DNA from: Alphaproteobacteria bacterium
Lineage (GTDB): Bacteria; Pseudomonadota; Alphaproteobacteria; VGDZ01
DNA length: 53,276 bases
Assembly: GCA_016869515.1 (NCBI GenBank)
Contig: VGDZ01000014.1
Span: forward strand, 1 to 53,276
Direction: 5' to 3'
In this document: one piece after another, positions 1 through 11,400 of the stretch
Numbering within the stretch: the first letter of the stretch is position 1
Layout of the letters: each line of letters starts with the position of its first letter
Translations under genes and position numbers: made by a program
The notes under the pieces: generated by a model
The model's database searches: none
The model's input: only the letters and a program-made list of their open reading frames with translations
What the model was told of the DNA's origin: nothing

Positions 1-1878
<1,878 letters not shown>

Positions 1879-1964
1879 CTTACGCTCCATGCTGGCGGGC
1901 CGGACCGGCCCGCAAAGGCGCCGCGCCGACCCCCGGGGGATCCGATGACCCTTAGGCCGTGGGG

Positions 1965-1994
1965 ATATATAGGGGCGATTACGGGCCTTGCAAG
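1965..1994 (-). promoter_or_regulatory. RpoH (sigma32)-type promoter of dnaK
   Basis: Read on the minus strand, CTTG (1994-1991) is followed after 17 bases by CCTATATAT (1973-1965). This fits the alphaproteobacterial RpoH consensus CTTG-N17/18-CYTATNTNNG. The inferred transcript start is near 1957, giving a leader of about 80 nt. That leader contains a G+C palindrome (GCGGGCC...GGCCCGC, about 1894-1912) just before the ribosome binding site. The match is seen directly; heat-shock induction is inferred. Confidence 0.75.
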
Positions 1995-2018
1995 ACGCTT
2001 GGCCGCGATATTTCGCGG

Positions 2019-3326
2019 CTAAAAAGCCACATCCAGGATGAAGGTGACGATCTCGGGATAGGCCGTCAGCAAGGCCAGGGTCAGCAGATCGGCGACGATG
2101 AAGGGAAGAATGCCGCGGAATATGTCGCCGAGCGGAATGTCCGGCCGCACGCCGTTGACCACGAAGCAGCACAAGCCCACCGGCGGGGTCAAGAGCCCGA
2201 TGCCGCACAGCTTGACGACGACGATGCCGAACCAGATGCCGTCATAGCCCAGCGCCGAGATCACCGGATAGACCACCGGCAAGGTCAAGAGCAGCATGCC
2301 GATCGGGTCCATGAACATGCCCAGCACGATGTAGATCAGGTAGATCGACACCAGCACCAGAAGCGGCGGGACATTGGCGCCGACGATCCACGACGCCAGC
2401 GTCTCGGGCAAATTGGCGAAACCGAGGAAGCGGACGAAGATCAGCACGCTCCAGATGATGGTGAAGATCATCACCGACAGCCGGGCCGAATCCTGCAGCG
2501 CCTGCATCAGCTCGCCGCGCTTCATGCCGTGCGCCAGCGCCAGCACGAAGACGCAGAACGCGCCCAGCGCGCCGGCCTCGGTCGGCGTCGCCCAGCCGTA
2601 GAACATGGCGGTGAAGATGATGCCGATGACGAGCAGGATCGGAAACGTGCCCGGGACCGAGCGCCAGCGCTCGCCCCAGCTGTAGCCGGTGATCGGGCGT
2701 CCGAGCTCGGGCCGAAGCCCGCACAACGCGACCACGATCAGGGTGTAGACCGCGGCCGAGACCAGCCCGGGCACGAAGCCCGCGATCAGCAGCTTGCCGA
2801 TCGATTCCTCGACGATGATGCCGTAGACCACCAGCAGCGCCGAGGGCGGGATCAGCGAATCGAGCGTCGATCCGGCCGCGACCACGCCCGCCGCCAGCCT
2901 GCGGTCGTAGCCGGCCTTGAGCATTTCCGGGATCGCCACCTTGGCGAACACCGCCGCCGCCGCGGTCGAGGCGCCCGACACCGCCGAGAACCCGGCCACG
3001 GCGTAGATCGTCGCCACCGCCAAGCCTCCCGGCAGCCAGCCGAACCAGCGCCGGCAGGCCTCAAACGCCGACTGGGTGATGCCGGCATAGAACGCCAGAT
3101 ACCCGATGAGAATGAACATCGGCAGCACCGACAGCGTGTAGTTGATCGACTTGGCGTAGGGGATCACGCCGATGGTCTTGATGCCCGCCTCCCAGCCGGT
3201 CAGCGCGATCAGCCCGAGCGCGCCGACCAGGCCGGCGGCGAAGGCGATGCGCATGCCGATCGCCGCCAGCAGGAACAACGCTCCCGCGCCGATCAGCCCG
3301 ATCTCGACCGGTGTCAGCCCCGCCAT
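2019..3326 (-). CDS. dctM: TRAP transporter large permease (DctM family)
   Basis: Large membrane subunit of a tripartite ATP-independent periplasmic transporter, which carries organic acids using an ion gradient. The 435-residue product is hydrophobic along its whole length, with about a dozen membrane segments. It carries DctM-type stretches such as [16 protein letters not shown] (about residues 110-126) and [17 protein letters not shown]. It follows the small permease gene by 3 bases, and the substrate-binding protein is upstream, so P-Q-M form one operon. It ends 25 bases before the dnaK promoter region. The substrate cannot be read from the sequence. Confidence 0.93.
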   Translation of the reverse strand: MAGLTPVEIGLIGAGALFLLAAIGMRIAFAAGLVGALGLIALTGWEAGIKTIGVIPYAKSINYTLSVLPMFILIGYLAFYAGITQSAFEACRRWFGWLPGGLAVATIYAVAGFSAVSGASTAAAAVFAKVAIPEMLKAGYDRRLAAGVVAAGSTLDSLIPPSALLVVYGIIVEESIGKLLIAGFVPGLVSAAVYTLIVVALCGLRPELGRPITGYSWGERWRSVPGTFPILLVIGIIFTAMFYGWATPTEAGALGAFCVFVLALAHGMKRGELMQALQDSARLSVMIFTIIWSVLIFVRFLGFANLPETLASWIVGANVPPLLVLVSIYLIYIVLGMFMDPIGMLLLTLPVVYPVISALGYDGIWFGIVVVKLCGIGLLTPPVGLCCFVVNGVRPDIPLGDIFRGILPFIVADLLTLALLTAYPEIVTFILDVAF

Positions 3327-3329
3327 GTC

Positions 3330-3944
3330 TCAATCCCTGCGGGCATCGGCGCGGCCGAGGGATTCGGCGATCTCCTCGCGCGCCTGCTCGGCCGCGCTGT
3401 GGATCGTCGGTACCCCGAGCGGCGCCAGTTCGGGCCGCCGCACCAGCCGCCCGTAGCCGATCAGCTGCACCAGCAGCCGCAGCCACAACAATCCCAGCGC
3501 GATCGGCACCACCAGCTTGGCCGGCCAGATCGGCAGCCGGATGTCCATGGTCGAATCGCCCAGCTGATAGGCGCGCTGGAAATTGAGGAAGGTCGAATAG
3601 ACCAGCATGCCGACGATGACCAGCGCCAGCAGGATGCCGATCGCCTCCAGCACCCACATCGCCCGGCGCGGCAGGTTCTGCAGCACGACTTCCATCCGCA
3701 CATGCCCGCCCAGGCGCTGGCAATAGGCCACGCCCAGGAAGGCGACCAGCACCGAGGACTGCTCGATCCAGTCGATGTAGCCGTGGATGGCGTAGCCGAA
3801 CAGCGAGCGGCCGACGACCTGGACCACGCCGATGAACATCAGCACGAAAATCGCCGCCGCCGACACTAGGTTGAGGCCGTTCTCGACCTGCGCCAGCGCG
3901 CGGTCGAACGGTCCCAGCGCGCCGGTCTCGACGGCGCCGGCCAT
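3330..3944 (-). CDS. dctQ: TRAP transporter small permease (DctQ family)
   Basis: Small membrane subunit that links the periplasmic binding protein to DctM. It has 204 residues and four predicted membrane segments (roughly residues 27-48, 62-80, 100-120 and 145-165). The pattern NLVSAAAIFVLMFIGVVQVVGR near the N-terminus is typical of DctQ. The C-terminal 35 residues are a hydrophilic tail (REEIAESLGRADARRD) a little longer than usual. It is the middle gene of dctP-dctQ-dctM, 25 bases after the dctP stop. Confidence 0.9.
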   Translation of the reverse strand: MAGAVETGALGPFDRALAQVENGLNLVSAAAIFVLMFIGVVQVVGRSLFGYAIHGYIDWIEQSSVLVAFLGVAYCQRLGGHVRMEVVLQNLPRRAMWVLEAIGILLALVIVGMLVYSTFLNFQRAYQLGDSTMDIRLPIWPAKLVVPIALGLLWLRLLVQLIGYGRLVRRPELAPLGVPTIHSAAEQAREEIAESLGRADARRD

Positions 3945-3969
3945 GCCGGTCCTCGCCCCGCCTAGCTGG

Positions 3970-5016
3970 TCAGGAGCGCGCGCCGCTGCCCTTGGCCTCG
4001 GCCGATTTGAGGATCAGGTCGAGCAACTCCTGAGCGGGAATGCCGCGCGCCGCCATCTGCGCCACCCATTCGTCCCACACCGGCTTGGCGCCGACGCGGC
4101 GGAACTCGGCCAGCTCGGCGTCGCCGAAGCGGACGAAGCTCAGCCGCGCCTTCTTGAACAGCGGGATGAACTTGTCGTCGGCCTCTTTGTAGGCCGCCTT
4201 GAGATTGTCGTAGGCCAGCGGCTTGGCCTCGTCGAACAGCGCCTTGTAGGCGTCGGGCAGGGCCTTGAAGGCGTCGATGTTGAACAGGGTCGGGCAGGCC
4301 TGGGTGCCCGGCGCCATGTTCTCGGTGAACCACTTGCCGACCTCGTAGGTCTTGTAGGAGCCGTGGGCATAGGTCGAGGGGAAGGAGGCGGCGTCGACCG
4401 TGCCGCGTTCCATCGAGGTATAGACTTCGGTCGCATCGACCGAGGTCGGCACCGCGCCCAGCCGCTTCATGGCATCGCCGATGCCGCCGATGGCGCGCAC
4501 CCGCATGCCCTTGAAATCGGCGATGGTCTTGGGCGGATTGCCGCGGCCGATGAACTCGTACTGCGGCAGCAGCCCGCTCATGTAGAACTGGCCGTTCCAG
4601 CCCGCCATCTCCTTCTGGATGAAGGGATGGGCGTGGAAGGCCTCGTGCACGCGCTGCTGGGCGTCGGCGTCGGGCAGCGGCAGGAAGGGCAGATCCAGCG
4701 CGGTATAGGCCGGGTGCTTGTCGGGATGGTACGAGGAGCACATGGTGGTGGCCTGCAGCGCGCCGACCTTGAGCAGGTCGAGCAGTTCCTTCGGCCCGCC
4801 GAAGCTCTCGTAGCCGATGGTGATGGTGAACTTGCCGCCGCTGCGGGTCTCGACGTGCTTCTTGACGGTCTCGATGCCGACCGTGAAGGCGCGCGGCTTG
4901 CCCCAAGTCGCCAACTTCCAGGCGACCTTGGGACCGTCGACCACGCCCTGCGCCACAGCCGGCCCGGCCATCGCCGCGACCGCGATCGCCGCCGCTACGA
5001 ATCCAATCCGGGTCAT
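3970..5016 (-). CDS. dctP: TRAP transporter substrate-binding protein (DctP family)
   Basis: Exported periplasmic protein that captures the substrate for the DctQM permease. The 348-residue product starts with a clear signal peptide (MTRIGFVAAAIAVAAMAGPAVAQG, cleaved near residue 23). Typical DctP features follow: KVAWKLATWGKPR at the mature start, LLKVGALQATTMCSS, and FKGMRVRAIGGIGDAMK with the conserved Arg expected to bind a carboxylate. GGGGAGGGGAGC immediately before ATG 5016 is a strong ribosome binding site. The M81 peptidase gene is 83 bases upstream on the same strand. The true ligand is unknown; an organic acid is the default for this family. Confidence 0.93.
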   Translation of the reverse strand: MTRIGFVAAAIAVAAMAGPAVAQGVVDGPKVAWKLATWGKPRAFTVGIETVKKHVETRSGGKFTITIGYESFGGPKELLDLLKVGALQATTMCSSYHPDKHPAYTALDLPFLPLPDADAQQRVHEAFHAHPFIQKEMAGWNGQFYMSGLLPQYEFIGRGNPPKTIADFKGMRVRAIGGIGDAMKRLGAVPTSVDATEVYTSMERGTVDAASFPSTYAHGSYKTYEVGKWFTENMAPGTQACPTLFNIDAFKALPDAYKALFDEAKPLAYDNLKAAYKEADDKFIPLFKKARLSFVRFGDAELAEFRRVGAKPVWDEWVAQMAARGIPAQELLDLILKSAEAKGSGARS

Positions 5017-5099
5017 GCTCCCCTCCCCTGTTCGATCAACGATTTGAAATTGAGCTTATAGGTGCTCGCCGAGCGGCGCAATCGGGCCCATCCACCGAC

Positions 5100-6581
5100 T
5101 CAGGGCGTGTTGATGCGATCCAGCGGGAAGATCGGCCGGCGGACATGCTTGAAGTCGAGCATGCCGTAATCCGAGGTGCAGACGCCGACCCCGGCGCATT
5201 CGATCTCGGCCTTGGCGATCGGGCGGAAGGCGGCGCGCCAATGCACCCGGCTTTTCAGCATCAGAAAGCGTTTGGCGGTCGGCTCGATGCCCAGCGCGGT
5301 GAAGCAGCCCGGATCGTTGGGCTCGATCTGCCGGCTCAGCACCGCGATCTCGACCTTGCCGGTGTCCAGCACCGCCGAGCGGCCCATGTCCGACAGCGTG
5401 CCCTTGCCCATCGGCCCGCGATTGACGAAACGGCCGTCGCTGATCAGCTTGACCCGGCCGCTGACCTTGCGCGGTTCGCCCTTGCGGCCGATCGAGGGCA
5501 TGTCGACCTTGCCGCCCAGGGGCAGGGCGATCTCGGCGCCGACCCCGGCCTTGACCATCTGTTCGACCGCCCAGGGATCGCAGATGCCGAAGGCGGCGAC
5601 GTTGTCGAGGCCGGCATCCAGGATCGCGCCCAGCACCGCCATGGTGTCCATGGTGCCGCCCGAGGCGGCGTTGTCGTAGTGATCGAGCAGCACCACCGGC
5701 CCCTCGGTCGCCTTGGCGGCGCGGGCCAGCGACTGGGCCAAGGGCTCGATGCGATAGACGAAGGCTTCGCGTTCGCGCCAGGCGAAATCCAGCAACTCGT
5801 CGCGCAAGCGCTCGGCCAGCGCCTGGTCGCCGTCGGTCACCACCACCGCCGACAGCCCGGCCAGCTTTATGTCGGCGTGCGGAAAACCCACGAACAGCGT
5901 CGCCGCCAGCGCGCCCTCGCGCTCCATCGCCCGGCAGCGTTCCTGCAATTCGCGATTGGGGAAGTCGTCGGTGCCCTGGCGCATGACATGGGGCAGCATC
6001 GGCCGATTGCCCCAGGCCATCGTCGGCCGCGCCTTGCCCGCCAGCAAGGCGAAGATCGGCCGCCCCGCGCGCAGGCCGGTCTCGTAGACGTCGACATGGG
6101 GATAGGTCATGTAGCCGGCGACGGCATTGGCGTGCTCGATCATGGCCGGATAGAGATTGGTGTGCATGTCGAGCGCGACGCCGATCGGCGTGCGCGGGGC
6201 GATGGCGCGGATGCGCCGCAAAAGCTCGCCCTCGCCGTCCTCGTGGCGCTGGGTGACCATGGCGCCGTGCAGGTCGAGCAGGATGGCATCGCAGCCCTTG
6301 GCCACGGCCGCGCAGATGCGCTCGGCCATGTACTCGAAGGCGTCGCTCTCGACCGGGCCCGAGGGCCAGGCGTTGGCGGCGATCGGGATCGCGATCTCGG
6401 CCTTGGCGGCCTCGGCCAGCTCGATAAAGGCGCCGATCGCCGAGCCGGTGTTCTTGAAGGCGCGATAGGCCTCGTCGCCGACATAGGGCATGGCCTGGCC
6501 CTGGGCAAAGCGCGCGATCGGCGTCGGCACCGGCGAGAACGTGTTGGTCTCGTGCTTCATCTGGGCGATGACGACGCGCAT
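5100..6581 (-). CDS. M81 family metallopeptidase (MlrC-like)
   Basis: Member of the M81 family, named for MlrC, which opens or degrades linear microcystin; most members have unknown substrates. The 493-residue length is normal for the family. The N-terminus MRVVIAQMKHETNTFSP is the standard start, with the HETN motif. Probable zinc ligands lie in LLDLHGAM (D103, H105) and ALDMHTN (D138, H140), with an MTYPHVD stretch after them. The C-terminal half matches the accompanying DUF1485-type domain. No signal peptide is visible, so it is probably cytoplasmic. It directly precedes the TRAP operon on the same strand, suggesting the transporter imports its substrate; that link is an inference. Confidence 0.9.
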   Translation of the reverse strand: MRVVIAQMKHETNTFSPVPTPIARFAQGQAMPYVGDEAYRAFKNTGSAIGAFIELAEAAKAEIAIPIAANAWPSGPVESDAFEYMAERICAAVAKGCDAILLDLHGAMVTQRHEDGEGELLRRIRAIAPRTPIGVALDMHTNLYPAMIEHANAVAGYMTYPHVDVYETGLRAGRPIFALLAGKARPTMAWGNRPMLPHVMRQGTDDFPNRELQERCRAMEREGALAATLFVGFPHADIKLAGLSAVVVTDGDQALAERLRDELLDFAWREREAFVYRIEPLAQSLARAAKATEGPVVLLDHYDNAASGGTMDTMAVLGAILDAGLDNVAAFGICDPWAVEQMVKAGVGAEIALPLGGKVDMPSIGRKGEPRKVSGRVKLISDGRFVNRGPMGKGTLSDMGRSAVLDTGKVEIAVLSRQIEPNDPGCFTALGIEPTAKRFLMLKSRVHWRAAFRPIAKAEIECAGVGVCTSDYGMLDFKHVRRPIFPLDRINTP

Positions 6582-6616
6582 GCGGATCCGCCTTATTGAT
6601 GAATGGCACGAAAGAG

Positions 6617-6692
6617 TGGCGTCCCCTAGGGGGTTCGAACCCCTGTTCCCGCCGTGAGAGGGCGGTGTCCTAGGCCACTAGACGAAGGGGAC
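6617..6692 (-). tRNA. tRNA-Glu (anticodon CTC)
   Basis: A complete cloverleaf can be folded on the minus strand. The acceptor arm is GTCCCCT/AGGGGAC and the anticodon stem CCGCC/GGCGG encloses loop CTCTCAC with anticodon CTC. The T arm is CAGGGGTTCGAACCCCT. The discriminator is G and the CCA end is encoded (6619-6617). Length is 76 nt including CCA. It reads GAG codons. The 3' end faces the M81 peptidase gene. Confidence 0.96.
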
Positions 6693-6785
6693 GCAGGCGC
6701 CGACTACCTAGGGGTTTTGGAATGCTGGGTCAAGTTGACGCGGGTCTTATCAGGCGACCCGTGAAGTAATATCTTGATAGGTGTC

Positions 6786-7124
6786 ATGAAAGCGCTGATG
6801 TCCGCGATCCTGATAGTGGCGGTGGTGGCACTGGGTTTGCCTCCAACGCAAGCCTTGTCTGTCGGAACCAATCCTGACCTGACTGCGGCCTGCGACGAGA
6901 TCCGGGCCGATTGCTGCGATCCTGGTTCCAATGCGGGCGATTGCGGGCTCGATGTGGCCTGTATGACAGTGTGCGGAGTATCGATCGCGGGATCGATGCC
7001 CGACGCGATCGCGCTTTTGGCACGGCGGGCAAGCGATGTCCGCAATGACCTGACGGCTGCCCGCTTGGCGACGCGGCCGGCGGTACCTCCCTTCCGACCT
7101 CCTCGCGCGACGCTCCTCGGCTGA
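6786..7124 (+). CDS. Small Cys-rich exported protein, leader gene of efflux operon
   Basis: I do not recognise a named family. The 112-residue product starts with a signal peptide (MKALMSAILIVAVVALGLPPTQA). The mature part has six cysteines within about 30 residues (C..., CC, C, C, C between residues 35 and 65), then a basic, Pro-rich tail. ATG 6786 is chosen over an in-frame TTG at 6774 because it begins directly at the signal peptide. The gene lies 84 bases before the CusB-like gene on the same strand, so a periplasmic metal-binding or sensing role is a reasonable guess. An inverted repeat CGGGTC...GACCCG at 6741-6761 lies just upstream and could be regulatory. Confidence 0.6.
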   Translation: MKALMSAILIVAVVALGLPPTQALSVGTNPDLTAACDEIRADCCDPGSNAGDCGLDVACMTVCGVSIAGSMPDAIALLARRASDVRNDLTAARLATRPAVPPFRPPRATLLG

Positions 7125-7208
7125 ATCGCCGCGCCGCCGGCTTGTGCCGGACGGACGCGGATCGGTCCGCTTCGATGCGGACGCATCGCCATTCGAGGAT
7201 CGCGCGTC

Positions 7209-8456
7209 ATGAAAACTCTGCTTGCCCTGATTCTGCTCGGCGTCTTGGCCGCCGCCGGGTGGTATTGGCATTACGGCCTTCCGATCGATCCCCATGCCGG
7301 CCACGACATGTCCGCCACGGCACCCGAGCCGGCCGCCGGCCGCCGCGTGCTCTACTACCGCAACCCGATGGGCCTGCCCGACATCTCGCCGCTGCCGAAA
7401 AAGGACTCGATGGGCATGGACTATATCCCGGTCTATGCCGACGAGGCGGCCGAGGAACCGGGCGTGGTGCGCATCGCCGTCGAGCGCGTCCAGCGCGCCG
7501 GCGTGCGCACCGAAGCGGTCGGGCGCCATGTCCTGTCTCGCGCGGTGTCGGCGGTCGGCATCGTCGCCCTCGACGAGGCGCGTCAGGCCATCGTCACCGC
7601 CAAGTTCGGCGGCTTCATCGAGGAATTGCACGTCCCGGTCAGCGGCGTCGAGGTGCGGGCGGGACAGCCCCTGCTGCGGGTCTGGATCGAAAGCAACGAG
7701 ATCCTGCAGAAGCAGGCCGATTTCCTGACCGCGCTGCGCGGCGGCACCAGCCGCTCGGGCGATCCCGAGCGCACCGAGCGCAATCTGCGGCTGTTCGGCT
7801 TTCCCGATTCGGCGATCGAAAGCTTGCGCCGCACCGGCGAGCCGGTGCGCTCGATCGTCGTCACCGCGCCGCTGGGCGGCACGGTGATCGAGAAGCCGGC
7901 GCTGGTCGGGATGCGTTTCGCCGCCGGCGAATCCCTCTTCCGCATCATCGACCATTCGCGGGTGTGGGTGATCGCCCAGGTGGCCGAGCGCGACCTGGCG
8001 GCGGTGGCGGTCGGTCACAAGGCGCGGGTGACGCTGACGGGCTATCCCGACGAGGCGCAGGAAGGGCGCGTGGCGCTGATCTTCCCCGAACTCGACGCCG
8101 CCACCCGCACCGCACGGCTGCGGATCGAGCTTCCCAACCCGAGCGGGCGCATCCATATCGGCCTCTACGCCGAGGTCGAGATCGAAAGCCCGCAGGCCGC
8201 GCGGCCGGTGCTGGCGGTGCCCGAGGCGGCGGTGCTGGACAGCGGAAGGCGGCGGGTGGCCTTCGTTGCGCTGGGCGAGGGCCGCTTCGAGGCGCGCGAA
8301 TTGATCCTCGGCCGGCGCGGCGGCGGGTTGATCGAGGTGCGCAAGGGCCTGGCCGAGGGCGAGCAAGTCGTGACTCGCGGCAATTTCCTGATCGACGCCG
8401 AAAGCAATCTGCGTTCGGCGTTGGGCGGGCTGACCGATCCCGGGTCGCGGCCATGA
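7209..8456 (+). CDS. cusB: Heavy-metal RND efflux periplasmic adaptor (CusB-like)
   Basis: Membrane-fusion subunit linking an inner-membrane RND pump to an outer-membrane channel, known in Cu/Ag and related metal export. The 415-residue product has an N-terminal membrane anchor (residues 3-20) and then His/Met-rich HYGLPIDPHAGHDM. The heavy-metal-binding motif of the adaptor is present as YYRNPMGLPDISP and SMGMDYIPVY (about residues 49-76), in the Cys-free CusB form. Barrel-sandwich and beta-barrel domains follow (GGFIEELHVPVSGVEVRAGQ near residue 138). Its stop overlaps the cusA-like start (ATGA at 8453-8456), so the two are translationally coupled. Confidence 0.92.
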   Translation: MKTLLALILLGVLAAAGWYWHYGLPIDPHAGHDMSATAPEPAAGRRVLYYRNPMGLPDISPLPKKDSMGMDYIPVYADEAAEEPGVVRIAVERVQRAGVRTEAVGRHVLSRAVSAVGIVALDEARQAIVTAKFGGFIEELHVPVSGVEVRAGQPLLRVWIESNEILQKQADFLTALRGGTSRSGDPERTERNLRLFGFPDSAIESLRRTGEPVRSIVVTAPLGGTVIEKPALVGMRFAAGESLFRIIDHSRVWVIAQVAERDLAAVAVGHKARVTLTGYPDEAQEGRVALIFPELDAATRTARLRIELPNPSGRIHIGLYAEVEIESPQAARPVLAVPEAAVLDSGRRRVAFVALGEGRFEARELILGRRGGGLIEVRKGLAEGEQVVTRGNFLIDAESNLRSALGGLTDPGSRP

Positions 8457-11400
8457 TCGCGCGCCTGATCCGCTGGTCGGCGACTCATGTCGTCTTGACC
8501 CTGATCGGCGCGGCGATCGCCGTGCTGATCGGACTCTACGCGCTCATGCGCCTGCCGCTCGACGCCATTCCCGATCTGTCGGATACCCAGGTCATCGTCT
8601 ACACCGACTATCCCGGCCAGGCGCCGCAAGTGGTCGAGGACCAGGTCACCTTTCCGCTGACCACGGCGATGCTGAGCGTGCCGCGTTCGCGGGTGGTGCG
8701 CGGGTTCTCGTTCTTCGGCGTGTCGTTCGTCTACGTCATCTTCGAGGACGGCACCGATCTCTATTGGGCGCGCAGCCGGGTGCTGGAATATCTCAGCGTC
8801 GCCGCCCAGCGCCTGCCGCGCGGGGTGCAGCCCAATCTCGGTCCCGACGCCTCGGGCGTGGGCTGGGTCTACCAATACGCGCTGACCAGCCAGCGCCACG
8901 ACCTGGCCGAGCTGCGTTCGATGCAGGATTGGCAGGTGCGTTTCGCCGTCGCCCGGGCCGAAGGCGTGGCCGAGGCCGCCTCGGTCGGCGGCTACGTCAA
9001 GCAATACGCGGTGACGGTCGATCCGCGCCGGCTGCGGGCCTATGGCCTGACGCTGGCGGCGGTGCGCGAGGCGGTGCGGGCGGGCAATCTCGACGTCGGC
9101 GGCCGCACCGTCGAGCTGGCCGAGACCGAGTTCATGATCCGCGGCCGCGGCTATTTCGCCGGTCCGGCCGACATCGAGAACGCGGTGCTGCGCGCCGCCG
9201 GCGGCGCGCCGGTGTTGGTCAAGGACGTGGCGCGGGTCGAGCTGGTGGCCGACGAACGCCGCGGCGTGGCCGAACTGAACGGCGAGGGCGAGGTCGCCAG
9301 CGGCATCGCCGTGCAGCGCCAGGGCGCCAACGCGCTCGACGTCATCGCCGCGGTCAAGAAGCGCCTGGCGACCGCGGCTTCGGCGCTGCCTGAGGGGGTC
9401 TCGATCCTGCCGGTCTACGATCGCTCGGCCTTGATCCACCGTGCCATCGAAACCCTGACCACGACCCTGCTCGAGGAAAGCCTGATCGTGGCGCTGGTGT
9501 GCTTCGTGTTCCTGTTGCATGCGCGCAGCGCGCTGGTGGCGATCGTCACCCTGCCGATCGGCGTGCTGGTGGCGCTGGCGGCGATGCAGGCACTGGGTAT
9601 CGGCTCCAACATCATGAGCCTGGGCGGCATCGCCATCGCCATCGGCGCCATGGTCGACGCCGGCATCGTCATGATCGAGAACGCGCACAAGCGGCTGGAA
9701 CACGCCCCGGCCGACGCGCCGCGCGCCGAGGTGCTGATCCGCGCCGCGCAGGAGGTCGGCCCGGCGCTGTTCTTCAGCCTGCTGGTGATCACCGTCTCCT
9801 TCCTGCCGATCTTCGCGCTCGAGGCCCAGGAAGGGCGGCTGTTCAAGCCGCTGGCCTACACCAAGACCTTCGCCATGGCGGCGGCGGCGGCGCTGTCGGT
9901 GACGCTGGTGCCGGCGCTGATGATGCTGTTCATCCGCGGCCGCATCGTCGCCGAGACCAGGAACCCGATCAACCGGCTGCTGATCTGGCTCTATCGCCCG
10001 GCGATCCGGCTGGTGCTGGCGGCCAAGACCCCGACCATCCTGCTGGCGCTGGCGGCGCTGGCCTATTCGGCGGTGCCGGCCAAGCGGCTGGGGCTCGAAT
10101 TCATGCCGACGCTCAACGAGGGCACGCTGTTCTACATGCCGACCACCTTGCCCGGCCTGTCGGTGCACAAGGCAGGCGAGCTGCTGCAGACCCAGAACAA
10201 GATCATCAAGTCCTTTCCCGAGGTCGAATCGGTCTGGGGCAAGGCCGGCCGCGCCCAGACCGCGACCGACCCGGCCCCGGTCGAGATGTTCGAGACCGTG
10301 ATCAATCTCAAGCCCGAGCGCGATTGGCGGCCGGGGATGACGGTCGATTTGCTGGTCGCCGAGATGGACCGGGCGCTGCAATTCCCCGGCGTCAGCAACG
10401 CCTGGACCATGCCGATCAAGGCGCGCATCGACATGCTGGCGACCGGCATCCGCACCCCGGTCGGGGTCAAGCTGTTCGGCCGCGATCTGGCCGAGCTGGA
10501 GGAGGTCGCGCGCGAGGTCGAGATCGCGTTGCGCGCCGTGCCCGGCACCACCAGCGCCTATGCCGAGCGCGTCATGGGCGGCTATTTCCTCGAAATCCTG
10601 CCCGACCGGCGCCGCATCGCCCGCTACGGCCTGTCGGTCGAGGACGTGCTGCGGGTGGTGTCCTCGGCGCTGGGCGCCGAGCCGATCACCACCACGGTCG
10701 AGGGCCGCGAGCGCTATGCCGTCACCTTGCGCTATCCGCGCGAAATCCGCTCCGATCCCGATGCCATCGCCGCCGAGGCGCTGGTGCCGTTGGCGAACGG
10801 CGGCTCGGTGCCGCTGGGCGAGGTGGCCGAGATCCGCCGCACCCAGGGCCCGACCGGAATCCGCACCGAGGACGGACAGTTGGCGGTCTACGTCTTCGTC
10901 GATTTCCGCGGCCGCGATCTCGGCGGCTATGTCCGCGACGCCAAGCTGGCGGTGGCCGAAGGCGTGGTCTTCCCGGTCGGCATGTCGATCGCCTGGAGCG
11001 GCCAGTTCGAATATCTCCAGCGCGCCGAGGCGCGGCTGCGCTATGTCGTCCCGGCGACGCTGTTGGCGATCCTGCTGCTGCTCTACCTCAATTTCCAACG
11101 GCTGTCGGACACGCTGATCGTGATGCTGTCGCTGCCCTTCGCCCTGGTCGGCGGGCTGTGGATGATGGATGCGATGGGCTTCAATCTCAGCGTCGCCGCC
11201 GCGGTCGGCTTCATCGCCCTGGCCGGGGTCGCGGCCGAGACCGGCGTCGTCATGCTGATCTATCTCGACCACGCCTGGCAGGAGACGCTGGCGAGATGCC
11301 GCGACCAAGGCCGAGCGCCCGGGCCGGCCGATCTTCACGCCGCCATCATGACCGGCGCGGTCGAGCGGGTGCGGCCCAAGATGATGACGGTGGTGACGAT

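Noticed and set aside
1959-3869. A 636-codon plus-strand open frame opposite dctM and dctQ
   Set aside because: Composition (long runs of Asp, Gln, His, Arg) is that of antisense high-GC DNA; the minus strand gives clear TRAP permeases.
6617-6692. A genomic island inserted at tRNA-Glu
   Set aside because: No integrase is nearby and I could not see a repeated copy of the tRNA end in the window.
8165-11338. A very long open frame (over 1000 codons) on the minus strand opposite the CusA-like gene
   Set aside because: It mirrors the codon positions of cusA, is rich in His, Arg, Gln and Asp, has no recognisable domain, and the plus strand encodes an unmistakable RND pump. It is a high-GC shadow.
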